Below are positions 1 to 7,462 of a stretch of 64,000 nt of DNA, one piece after another. Location of the stretch: contig JACBWW010000050.1 in assembly GCA_020086605.1 (NCBI GenBank), forward strand, positions 1,414,791-1,478,790, given 5' to 3'. Source of the DNA: Lanius collurio (lineage: Eukaryota; Chordata; Aves; Passeriformes; Laniidae). The position numbers and the translations under genes are program-made. How positions within the stretch are numbered: position 1 is the first letter of the stretch; the number at the start of each line of letters is the position of its first letter. Under the pieces are notes generated by a model that had not been told where the DNA came from, did no database searches, and was given only the letters and a program-made list of their open reading frames with translations.

Positions 1-1736
1 TCAGACCCATCCTAGTCACAACATGCTCATCATCTGGGGATCTCAGCTTCCAAAGCAATCTCTCAGGGACAAAAAAATGGAGTTTTTCCTCCATCTTTTT
101 ATGTAACACATCATTTATATCTTTAGTTACATACCTGCCACCTGCCTAAAACTAGTGCTGTCATAGCAGTTACAGAGGGAATTGTCTTGTCCATGGCACA
201 TTTGGGTTATTATTCTTTCACACCAATATTTGTGCTCACCAAAACATTCTCTTGCAGGAAAACAATTCTTGCAAAACCAAGGTGAGCTTAGATGCCTGGA
301 TAAGAAGGATTCATTCTAAAGTTAGCATTTAGAGTTACTTGGAGGCTCCAAAATGGGCCCAGACATGAAAATTTTCTGGAGATTAACACAGAGATTTCAG
401 CCCTTCACTCACCCTTCCCCAGAGCACACAACTCCATCCCAGCACAGGCAGAAGAAATGGTGTTTTTATATCTCTTGCAGATCCTTATATATAGGTTAGT
501 ATTCAAAGGTAGGTTACAAAAGAGTAGAAATCCCATTTTTGAATCAAATCAATGCCAAAATCAAATAGAGAGAGACAGGATTCCATGAAAGGAATAGAAA
601 AGCCCTGTTAAATTAGATATAGGTGTCACTTCCAATAGTCTGGGCACATATTATCAGCAGATCCAGTGTCTGATTTCTAATGTATTTCCATTTCCCCCAA
701 ATGACCCCAGCTGGAGTGAAGCACCACTCACTGCCCATGCATTCATTTAAAGCACAAATAATGACAGCTCTGGCAGCTCATTGTGCTCAGCTTAATGAAA
801 GCAGCCTGCCAAATTCACAGCTGGGAACCTGGCAGTAGCTGTTATGTCACCAGCCCCATTTCAACCTGATGCTGCCAAAGGTGAGGCTCTTCTGAGAGAC
901 CCCATCACTTATTTGAACTTTTCATACACCACTAATACATCTTCAAAACACCACATTCCCCCCCCCCCAAATCAAACTTGAAAGGCAAGGTTTGTACACA
1001 CAAATGACTGTACCTCAGAGGCTCAGTCCCTCAGCTCTGCTGTTCCCAGGTGCTGATGAATGTCCTTGGAGTTTCCAGGAGAGGAGCTGGATTACAACTG
1101 ACCACAGCAAGACCTGGCCCCTGATTTACATCCCTCTGGAATGATGACCCTTGCAGAAATAGCTTAGGACAGGTAATAGGATTATCAGGAGAGAATTAGA
1201 AAATTCTCTTCATTAGTTTGAGCCAATGAAGCTGCAGACTGGAGAGAGGTTTAAAGGATTTGGTGCATATATATAATTGGGCAGGGAGAAAAACAGCTGA
1301 GCCCCAAGAGCCACCACAGATGGCACCTTGCTATTGCAGAGCCAGGTGTATTAAAAATGCTGGATATGTACAGATAGATTATAGGAACAGTGTAAGAACC
1401 CATTACTGGATGCAGGAAAGCTTCCCTTACAACCCTGATGGCCTTTTCAGTATTTCTGAGCTGTGGTGGGATTCTAGTTTATAAAAAGGATAAAAGTATT
1501 CAAAGAAATTATGCTAATATTCAAATAAATCACCCAGTCATACCCAGTTACTCAGTAAGCACTGACAGTGCAAATGAAAAAAAGGGGGAGGGAGAATTTT
1601 GTTCTGTAGAAGGCTATAAATGTCTTATGTGGCATCAAGGAACATTAAATTCTAAGCAGTTTTAAATGGAAGGCTTGCATTTAAACACCTGCAGCTGTGG
1701 CTGTGACATGAAGTTGGATGCTCTGCAATGAAGAAT
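1..1736. other. Noncoding stretch, no gene recognised
   Basis: Moderately AT-rich sequence with only short open frames and no protein I recognise. It contains an 11-base C run at 958-968. I see no repeat family signature, promoter or exon that I could defend. Confidence 0.6.
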
Positions 1737-2013
1737 ATCACAGAATCCCAGAATGGTTTGGGCTGCAAGGGACATTACAGCCCATCCAGTGCTACTCCTT
1801 GCCATGGGCAGGAACACCTTCCACTAGCCCAGGTGGCTACAAGCTCCATCCAGCCTGGCCCTGGATGCTTCCAGGGATCCAGGGACAGCCACAGTTTCTC
1901 TCTAGGCACCCTATGCCAGGGCCTCCCCACCCTCACAGGGAACAATCTCCTCCTAACTTTTAATCTAAATCTCTCATCTTTTAATTTAAAGACATTCCCC
2001 ATGTCCTATCACC
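1737..2013 (-). mobile_element. CR1 LINE 3' fragment
   Basis: The + strand begins with 'atcacagaatcccagaatgg' and goes on through 'gggcaggaacaccttccac' and 'ccagcctggccctgg'. This is the reverse complement of the 3' end of avian CR1 retrotransposons, so the copy lies on the - strand and its 3' end is on the left. Only the 3' untranslated part and the region just upstream are present, which is the usual 5' truncation of CR1. Open frames here are chance frames. Confidence 0.93.
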
Positions 2014-2344
2014 CCTTGTTTAACCAAAGTCAGCAAACTTGAACCAGTTAAAAAAAACTTATATAGAGAACATCCTTCACAGGTGCAATGTTGAGGGTTA
2101 TTGCCCCATGTGAATGTTGTGCAAGAGTTGCAGGGTACCCAGAGGTCTTGGAATTGTGTCTCCGGAGGGGTTGCTGGAGTGGCTGTCTGGTGGCTTAAGT
2201 TATCCAAGATTTTGTTCCTGGTAACACTGAAAGCTCTCCAGAGGTCTGAGTCCCTGTTAATACCAGCCTTCATTAAGCCTCATTTTCCTGATGTCAGAAA
2301 GGCTGGCATAAGGAAAGCCCCTCGTCCCAGTGGAGAAGGATCAG
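2014..2344. other. Noncoding spacer between two CR1 copies
   Basis: No gene or repeat signature recognised. The short open frames on both strands have no recognisable motif. Confidence 0.5.
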
Positions 2345-2930
2345 GTTAGGGGACATTTTCACAATTGGATGTTATCAGGTCCATAGGAGATAGGGTGCCC
2401 AGGAGGGCTGAGAGGGCTGGCCCATGTCAGTCAGGGCCACCGTCCTTGTTTGGGCCCTGGAGAGGCACATCTGTGCCCAGTCAGGGGGTCCCCAGTATAG
2501 GACTGGTGTGGGCTGGACTCACTGGAGTGACTCCAAGGAAGGGCCACAGGGATGATCGAGGGATTGGAGCATCTGTTGTGTGAGGAGAGATGGAAAGAGC
2601 TGAGCATGCTCAGCTTGGAGAGTAGAGGGCTCAAGGGAATCTCATCCATGTCAGTGGATATCCAAGGGGTGGGTATGAGGAAAAGAGAGAGGCTCTGGGC
2701 AGTGGTGCCCAGGGACAGGACAAGAGGCAGCAGGCACAGACTGAAACACACAAATTCCTGCGAACAGAAGAAAATGCTTTTTTACCATGAAGCTGGCAAA
2801 GGAGGAATTAGGGAGCCTCGGTCCTTGGAGTTTCTCAAACCCAGATGATGAGTCCTGGGCAGCCTGGTCTAACTGGCCCTGCTTGAGCAGGGGCTTGGAT
2901 GGGAGCCATCTCCAAGCATCATGCCCCAGT
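2345..2930 (+). mobile_element. CR1 LINE fragment with decayed end of ORF2
   Basis: The + strand carries sequence resembling the CR1 ORF2 C-terminal region. Translation from 2552 gives GLEHLLCEERWKELSM, matching the conserved 'GLEHLSYEERL.EL' block that follows the CR1 reverse transcriptase. The 3' part near 2870-2915 ('ctgcttgagcaggggcttgg') matches the CR1 tail region. The upstream part around 2345-2500 resembles earlier ORF2 sequence with internal deletions. It ends near a 15-base A run at about 2931-2945. Reading frames are broken, so it is a dead copy. Confidence 0.85.
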
Positions 2931-2945
2931 AAAAAAAAAAAAAAA

Positions 2946-3095
2946 GCATAATTTTGAGAAGTTAAAATGGCAACAGTTCCTTTTAAAAAGAGACATTTCA
3001 GTTCAGTGACATCTTTTCCCCAACTTCCAGCATTTATGTAGAATGTTATGTACAGTTATTCTTTGCTTGTTTGCCTGGTTTTGTTCCCTGTTTGA
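2946..3095. other. Noncoding spacer
   Basis: Short unique-looking sequence between the CR1 copy to the left and the split CR1 to the right. Nothing recognised. Confidence 0.4.
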
Positions 3096-3154
3096 CCCAG
3101 TGGAAGGTGTCTCGGTCCAAGGTAGGGGGTGGAATGAGATGAGCTTTAAGTTCC
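3096..3154 (+). mobile_element. CR1 LINE 3' end, left half (split by an LTR)
   Basis: 'cagtggaaggtgtctc' followed by 'gggggtggaatgagatgag' is the CR1 3' region in + orientation. It stops at 'ctttaagttcc' (3154). The missing continuation, 'cttccaaccc...ctgggattt', is found at 6656 after the inserted LTR. Removing 3155-6655 restores an uninterrupted CR1 3' end, which proves the insertion site. Confidence 0.9.
3150..3154. repeat. Target-site duplication of the outer LTR, left copy (GTTCC)
   Basis: GTTCC immediately precedes the TG of the outer LTR. The same five bases follow its terminal CA at 6651-6655. CR1 sequence normally has this segment once, so this is a perfect 5-bp duplication, the size typical of ERVL-class insertions. 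Confidence 0.88.
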
Positions 3155-3287
3155 TGTTGGGGTTTTGGGAGTTCTCCTTCTGATTTCTTTTTTCTCTTGA
3201 GGAATTTTTCCCATATATGTTGCTGGGGTGGTAAATTGCTGGGTGCTTGGAAGAAACAAAAGACCTGGCCACAGAGGGGAGTGGTCC
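3155..3287 (+). mobile_element. ERVL-like solo LTR, 5' part (interrupted)
   Basis: Begins with TGTTGGGG directly after the GTTCC duplication. It reads through 'tttttcccatatatgttgct' and 'agaaacaaaagacctggcc' to 'gtggtcc', where the inner element starts. From memory this matches the start of a bird ERVL-class LTR. The rest of the same LTR resumes at 5783 with 'aatggactactctttttcac'. The two parts add up to about 1.0 kb. No internal retroviral sequence is attached, so it is a solo LTR left by recombination. Confidence 0.82.
3282..3287. repeat. Target-site duplication of the inner element, left copy (TGGTCC)
   Basis: TGGTCC abuts the left end of the inner element (TGTTG). GGGTCC abuts the right end at 5777-5782, giving five matches out of six. 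A 6-bp duplication is usual for ERVK-class insertions. The single mismatch fits the age implied by LTR divergence. Confidence 0.75.
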
Positions 3288-3582
3288 TGTTGTTGTGGGA
3301 GAATTCTCTCAACAAGTATTATACCATGAGAGGGGTAGAAATGAAATATGGAACGATGCTGGGTAGATGTTCAGAGATGTTTATTTCTCCCAGCCACACG
3401 GCATTGCCCTTCCTGGTGATCTCCCCAGTCACGGGACCCCCTGGCACTTTTCCCCAGCCTGGGAATCCCCACCAACCACTCTGGACACAGCATCTGGGCA
3501 CCCATGAGCAGGGAGCAGGGTCACACCCTGTTCATCCAGGGTCCCCTCCCCCAGGACCTCCTGGCAGGGAGGTATCTCCACA
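3288..3582 (-). repeat. 3' LTR of the inner element
   Basis: 295 bp. In element sense it runs from TGTGGAG to CAACA, a TG...CA terminus. It matches 5493-5776 along its whole length, including a shared run from 'tagatgttcagagatg' to 'atttctcccagccaca'. An AATAAA polyadenylation signal lies on the - strand at 3385-3380. Relative to the other LTR it has a few small insertions, including one around 3500. A polypurine tract touches its 5' boundary, which fixes the orientation. Confidence 0.88.
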
Positions 3583-3600
3583 TCTCACCCTTTTGTTTTT
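3583..3600 (-). other. Polypurine tract (plus-strand primer site) of the inner element
   Basis: On the - strand this reads AAAAACAAAAGGGTGAGA, 16 purines out of 18, directly against the TG that opens the 3' LTR. Retroviral reverse transcription uses such a tract to prime plus-strand DNA. Its place confirms that the element reads leftward in the window. Confidence 0.75.
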
Positions 3601-3853
3601 ACTAAAAGTGATTTGAAACTTAACATGGGAAACAACTGGATCAACATAGGAAGACAAGAACAATTTCAAAAGAAAACAAGCTATTTTCCCCAGCTCCCAA
3701 ATGTCCAAATAGATTTTTCTCTGGAGCATATTAGGTCTGGTGGAAGGGAGACAAGGACTCTCTGAGCATCTTCCATGGGGAAACTGAGGCAGGAAAGGAT
3801 TTCTTCCATTTGTATCTGTTGGAATTCTTAACAGTTAATTTGTTCCCTCACTC

Positions 3854-4330
3854 TTATTTATTCCCCCCCCTTGGTATTGGAGAGTAATTGTGGGGAAAGG
3901 GAATTACATAGGGAAGCCATGGGGTGAAAAATGGATTAGGGATGAATTGGGGATGGGATGAATTTAGGAAAGGGTTCATATTGGGTAGAGGGTAAAAGGG
4001 GAAATTAGGAGTAGGAAAGGGAGGTAGCTGATATGGATATGGTTTACAATTCTGCGCATACCAACTGCCTTTGACTGGAACACCCTTAGGCCCTGTCACG
4101 TGGGCTGCCTCTGGGCCTTTTCTTCCTTGCACGATGTCAAATTCTACAATTTTTCCGTCTCCCAAGCTTGGAATATATTTCTTGGGGTTATTTGTCATTA
4201 TGGCAGTTTGATGCACAAAAACATCTTCATTCGTGTCCCATCTGGTTATAAATCCATAATGGTTCTTTACATTACACCATTTCACAGTCCCTAAAACCTT
4301 GGTTGTGATAACTTTTCCCTTTTTCCGCAT
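3854..4330 (-). CDS. Y-box (YBX-family) cold-shock-domain protein carried by an LTR element
   Basis: An intact 158-codon frame. Residues about 6-92 form a cold-shock domain very close to vertebrate Y-box proteins (YBX1/YBX3). KVLGTVKW is at 11-18, the RNP1-like YGFITR at 25-30, the RNP2 motif VFVHQTAI at 37-44, and [14 protein letters not shown] at 79-92. Comparing with remembered YBX1, I count about three quarters identity over the domain. The four residues that stack on RNA bases in YBX1 (Trp, Phe, Phe, His) are kept, with correct spacing, at W18, F27, F38 and H40. The Phe after KW is changed to Cys19. The start is well supported: an in-frame TAG lies four codons upstream and the ATG follows CAACA. 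The usual alanine/proline-rich N-terminus and the alternating basic/acidic C-terminus are missing. Instead residues 96-158 are a Pro/Phe/Tyr/Asn-rich tail. It probably binds RNA or single-stranded DNA; whether it is expressed is unknown. It lies between the polypurine tract and a CpG-dense block. Confidence 0.85.
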   Translation of the reverse strand: MRKKGKVITTKVLGTVKWCNVKNHYGFITRWDTNEDVFVHQTAIMTNNPKKYIPSLGDGKIVEFDIVQGRKGPEAAHVTGPKGVPVKGSWYAQNCKPYPYQLPPFPTPNFPFYPLPNMNPFLNSSHPQFIPNPFFTPWLPYVIPFPHNYSPIPRGGNK

Positions 4331-4380
4331 TGTTGATGTTTGCTATCTGTCTGTGTTTTTGCTTTCACTTTGGCTTTTGC

Positions 4381-4745
4381 TCGCCCTCACGCTGGGGCTG
4401 CCGCTGCTGCTGGCCCCCTTTGCTGCAGGGACTTCTCGGGGCAGCCCTCGGAGCCCACAGGCCGGGCCGTGCCCTGCACACCGTGGCTGCCGGCTCTTCC
4501 CCCGCTGGCCACAGCTGTGCTTCGGCCGGGGCCCCCACGGCGGCTCCTCTGTGCCCAGCAATCGGCCCCGTCCCGGCTCTGGGCTCGGCGCGGTTCAGGT
4601 CCGGCTCGGGGCGGCACTCCGCGGGGTCCGGCGTCGCCATGGAAACTGCCGCCATGGCCGCCGCTGGCCATCGCTTGCGGGCCATTTTCAGGGTGCCGTG
4701 TGGCGCGGGGCGGCTGTTCCCGCTCTGCTGCGCCGCTTTTCACAC
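4381..4745. promoter_or_regulatory. CpG-island-like block upstream of the cold-shock gene
   Basis: By hand count there are about 40 CpG dinucleotides in about 365 bases, in strongly GC-rich sequence. That is close to the number expected from base composition and far above the surrounding DNA. It lies just upstream of the cold-shock start codon on the - strand. It may be the GC-rich 5' untranslated region and alanine/proline-rich N-terminus of the captured Y-box transcript, since - strand translation from 4685 is rich in Ala, Pro, Arg and Gly and stops at 4365 before reaching the domain. It could also act as a promoter. Long open frames on both strands here are a side effect of high GC. Confidence 0.6.
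4423..4428 (-). promoter_or_regulatory. Possible splice acceptor before the cold-shock gene
   Basis: The - strand reads CCCTGCAG followed by CAAAGG, an acceptable 3' splice site about 92 bases before the cold-shock ATG. Joined to the donor near 5419 it would make a short spliced leader, as retroviruses do for env. This is pattern recognition only. Confidence 0.25.
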
Positions 4746-4789
4746 ACAGCCCTTTTCGGAAGCTATTGGCACTAATTGTCCTTCACTAT

Positions 4790-5365
4790 TCACCGTGAGG
4801 ATGCCTCGGAGAGCTCTAGGTATGTCCTCCCACGCACACCGCAGGGCTGGGCCATGACCACGGGGCTCGCACTGGTGCGCTGCTCCCACCGTGCCTGGTT
4901 TTGCTGCCAACACTGCAGCCTGCACTGGTTCCCAGTTCCTGGCTGCCCACGGGGGTTGCCCCTCTGCTGCACGCGACCCACGGCACCCACAGCTCCTGCC
5001 GTGCCCGTCCCTCCTTCGCGGTCGAGCAGCGGGGGCTCTGAGCTAGGGATGAATTCCGCGGTAAGGTGTGGGCTCCCGAGAGTGCTGGGCACATCTGCCT
5101 GCACGGGCTCAGCCATGTGATGGCTGTCACCTTCTGCCATAGAGGTCACAGGACCATGCACATGCTTCTCAAGAGCTTCATGTTCTAATTGAGCCATCCA
5201 AAAATCTGGGGTGTCCATCAAAGGGGAATTAATGTCAGAAAACAAGTCTCGGGAAACGTGACGGAAACTTTTAAAAGGCCAGTCAAAGAACTGTCCGTTT
5301 TGCTGTGCTGGGATTTCCTTTTCTTTTTGTGGCTTCAAGAGCCCCATTTCCCAGGATTCCTCCAT
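4790..5365 (-). CDS. Uncharacterised 191-codon frame in the gag position of the inner element
   Basis: This is the first long open frame after the primer-binding site, reading leftward. An in-frame TGA five codons before the ATG makes the start at 5365 credible. Residues 1-80 look like a genuine mixed-composition protein (for example QFFDWPFKSFRHVSRD near 27-42 and DTPDFWMAQLEHEALEKHV near 51-69). From about residue 100 on it becomes Gly/Ala/Pro/Gln/Arg-rich as it enters GC-rich DNA and may be incidental. I recognise no gag capsid motif, zinc knuckle or protease. It could be a gag remnant, the N-terminal part of a second captured host gene, or a chance frame. No signal peptide or membrane segment is visible. 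Confidence 0.4.
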   Translation of the reverse strand: MEESWEMGLLKPQKEKEIPAQQNGQFFDWPFKSFRHVSRDLFSDINSPLMDTPDFWMAQLEHEALEKHVHGPVTSMAEGDSHHMAEPVQADVPSTLGSPHLTAEFIPSSEPPLLDREGGTGTAGAVGAVGRVQQRGNPRGQPGTGNQCRLQCWQQNQARWEQRTSASPVVMAQPCGVRGRTYLELSEASSR

Positions 5366-5410
5366 AGTCCAGAAAGTTCAGCCAAACCAAGACAAGAAGA
5401 AAATTCAGAG

Positions 5411-5419
5411 TTTACTCAC
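5411..5419 (-). promoter_or_regulatory. Possible splice donor in the leader of the inner element
   Basis: The - strand reads GTGAGTAAA, close to the vertebrate donor consensus, about 55 bases past the primer-binding site and before the first open frame. Retroviral leaders commonly hold the major donor in this position. Use is not shown. Confidence 0.35.
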
Positions 5420-5472
5420 AATTCAGTGTTGCTGTATTCCTGGCCTTCAGAAATTGTCATCAGGGGTCGAAT

Positions 5473-5490
5473 GCCCGCATTCTTCTACCA
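5473..5490 (-). other. Primer-binding-site-like 18-mer
   Basis: Two bases past the end of the 5' LTR, the - strand reads TGGTAGAAGAATGCGGGC. It begins with TGG, the complement of a tRNA CCA end. The continuation 'attcgacccc' looks like the complement of a T-arm with its TCGAAT loop. The first eleven bases are close to the complement of initiator tRNA-Met as I remember it (TGGTAGCAGAG), but the match fades afterwards, so the tRNA identity is open. Confidence 0.55.
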
Positions 5491-5492
5491 TT

Positions 5493-5776
5493 TGTTGTTG
5501 ACGGGGAATTATCTCAATAAGAGGGGATTATACTGCAAGACGTGTAGAAATGAAATATGGCACGATATTGGGTAGATGTTCAGAGATGTTTATTTCTCCC
5601 AGCCACATGGCATTGGGCCTGCTGGTGATCTCTTGAGTCAGGGGACCCCCTTGCACTTTTTCCCAGCCCAGGAATCCCCACCAACCAATCTGAACACAGC
5701 ATCCAGGCAGGGAGCAGGGTCAAACCCTGTTCATCCAGGGTCCCCTTCTCCTCCCCGGCAGGGAGGTACCTCCACA
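5493..5776 (-). repeat. 5' LTR of the inner element
   Basis: 284 bp, the partner of 3288-3582. In element sense it starts TGTGGAGG and ends CAACA, with an AATAAA signal at 5594-5589. It would supply the promoter for the cold-shock gene. It differs from the 3' LTR by about 35-40 substitutions and several small indels, by hand alignment. Confidence 0.88.
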
Positions 5777-5782
5777 GGGTCC
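5777..5782. repeat. Target-site duplication of the inner element, right copy (GGGTCC)
   Basis: Matches the left copy TGGTCC at five of six bases. After it the outer LTR resumes with 'aatggactac'. Confidence 0.72.
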
Positions 5783-6650
5783 AATGGACTACTCTTTTTC
5801 ACCTGGGCTTGTGGGCTGTTTCTGTCTCCACATTCAGTGGAGAGAGAGGCTGCCATCATTGTGGAGGGAGTTCATCAGCACTGCAGGCTTCAGTTTTTGG
5901 CTGCCTTTTTTCTACTGTGGGTGGAGCCTGCTCACTGGAGCAGCTATTGCAGCAGGACCCTAATATCCCACCTTACTAAAAGAGGGACCTGTTCACCATC
6001 TGCTCAGGTGCCCAGGGAGAAAACTTGAGATTCCAAAGCCCACCTTTCCCTGCCCTGCTGGGAGCCAGGCTGTGGCTGTCGTTGCTTCGAGCCTTTGAGC
6101 CTTCACACGCCCTGCCTGCTGAGACCCCCCCGGGGTTCCTGCTGCAGCTCCGGAGTTCTATACATCTTGTCTGCCACCCTGGATTTGTGCTCGTTCCTGC
6201 TGCTCCAGCCTGCTGTCCCTGAGGGTCGGGCCGGACACCGGGATCAGCTGCCCAGGGAGTTTGTGAAGCTTTTCTTCCATCCCTTCCCTGGATCCCGACC
6301 TCGCTCCAGAGCGCCCTCTGCAGCTGCAGAGGAACCATTGCATGCCCTGCTCACCAGGAGCTGCCAGCGCCCCTGCCGGCTGTGACTGGAACTGCACTGA
6401 AGGGGAAAGTGCCTGACAGTCGAGAAGGCTGGCACTGGGTTTGTGCCTCTGTTTGCTGTTACTGCCATAGTTATTGTTGTTAGTTTGCCTGTTTATACAT
6501 ATATATATATACATAAAGAACTGCTATTCCTATTCCTCATATCGTTGCGTGAAAGCCCCTTAATTTCAGAATTATAATGATTTGGAGGGAAGGGGGGTTG
6601 CATTTTTCATAGCCTCCCTTGGCAGACACCTGTCTTTTCAAACCAAGACA
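5783..6650 (+). mobile_element. ERVL-like solo LTR, 3' part
   Basis: Continues the LTR that began at 3155. It includes 'ctttttcacctgggcttgtg', a GC-rich middle, and an R/U5-like end with 'ataaagaactgctattcc' and 'gaaagccccttaatttcaga'. It ends 'cagacacctgtcttttcaaa' then 'ccaagaca', closing with CA directly before the GTTCC duplication. The 'ataaagaactgctattcc' and 'gaaagcccctta' stretches are familiar from bird ERVL-class LTRs. Open frames inside it, for example 5576-6028 and 5976-6338, are not genes. Confidence 0.82.
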
Positions 6651-6690
6651 GTTCCCTTCCAACCCAACACACTCTGGGATTTCAGGACTC
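6651..6690 (+). mobile_element. CR1 LINE 3' end, right half
   Basis: GTTCC (6651-6655) is the right target-site duplication of the outer LTR. It is followed by 'cttccaacccaacacactct' and 'gggatttc', the CR1 terminal sequence that continues from 3154. Confidence 0.88.
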
Positions 6691-7430
6691 TGTGCTAAAC
6701 CTGCCCTGAGTTATTTCCTACCTGACATGCATGAGCTGCCAGAGATTCCAGGTTCTTCATTCCTTTCACTTCCTTATGGACTATCTAAATGTCTTTTAAG
6801 AGATTGTAAATTTTTAATGGAAGATCTCATTAAAATGAGAAGCTCACTTAGCTCTCTTTCAAAGGGCAAACCAAGAAATTTCATTCCCTGTGAAAATGCA
6901 TAAAACCAGAGCATTGTGTAGGCAGAATTCAGTTTAGCAGTAAAGTAGCTGATGGAGATTTTCTAGGGCCCCACAGGAGGACACACACAGAGGAAAGGGG
7001 ACAGGCAGGGAATTCGTAAATATAAACTTGTTAACTTCCAGTTCTTTGAAGATTTAAGCTGGCATTCCATTGGAGACTGCTTTGTATTTGAGCAGGATAT
7101 TGACTATCATTGTTTCTAAATGTTGAACCTTCTGCTTTTGTCTATTTTGTCAATTTTTGCAACTTTAGACTGTGAGATGTTCTCTTATTTTAGTGTAAGG
7201 CCTGGATGTGTTTTAACTCCACCACCCTCTAGGTTCTCCCTGCTGCAAGTCACAGGAGCACAAAAATCCGTTAAAAATTTCCAGGGTGCCTGTGGAGGAA
7301 ACCTTTTAAATTAACATGGCCAAAAAAGCTTTGTCAGGCCTAAAAGTAACATTTTGAAATGATTTAGTCTTCTGCAACTGGTAATCTTTCCTAATTTTTT
7401 AGGTTTTTCCTGTTTTTCTCTCTCTCTCTT

Positions 7431-7462
7431 TTATTATTATCATTATTATTATTATTATTAAT
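7431..7462. repeat. (TTA)n microsatellite
   Basis: About ten ATT/TTA units with one interruption (TTATTATTATCATTATT...). Confidence 0.9.

Larger units (their letters stand above)
3288..5776 (-). mobile_element. Non-autonomous LTR retroelement carrying a Y-box cold-shock gene
   Basis: A complete 2489-bp LTR element on the - strand. Order in its own sense: 5' LTR (5776-5493), primer-binding-site-like 18-mer (5490-5473), a possible splice donor (about 5419), an open frame of 191 codons (5365-4790), a CpG-dense block, a cold-shock-domain gene (4330-3854), a polypurine tract (3600-3583) and the 3' LTR (3582-3288). It is flanked by a 6-bp duplication and sits inside an older ERVL-like LTR. No protease, reverse transcriptase, integrase or envelope is encoded in the 1.9-kb interior, so it would have needed proteins from another retrovirus to move. 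The LTRs differ at about 35-40 of roughly 280 aligned positions plus at least three indels (counted by hand), so the insertion is old. A 6-bp duplication suggests an ERVK-type helper, but without pol the class stays uncertain. Confidence 0.85.

Noticed and set aside
3319..3325. TATAAT on the - strand of the 3' LTR as a core promoter
   Set aside because: It lies after the AATAAA signal in element sense, which is the wrong order for a U3 promoter, and the matching stretch in the other LTR is altered.
4299..4857. Long + strand frames opposite the CpG-dense block (up to 175 codons)
   Set aside because: They lie antisense to the captured Y-box region, are Ala/Pro/Arg/Gly-rich in three frames at once, and result from high GC.
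5576..6338. Frames of 120-150 codons on both strands
   Set aside because: They span the inner 5' LTR and the outer ERVL-like LTR and have no protein signature.
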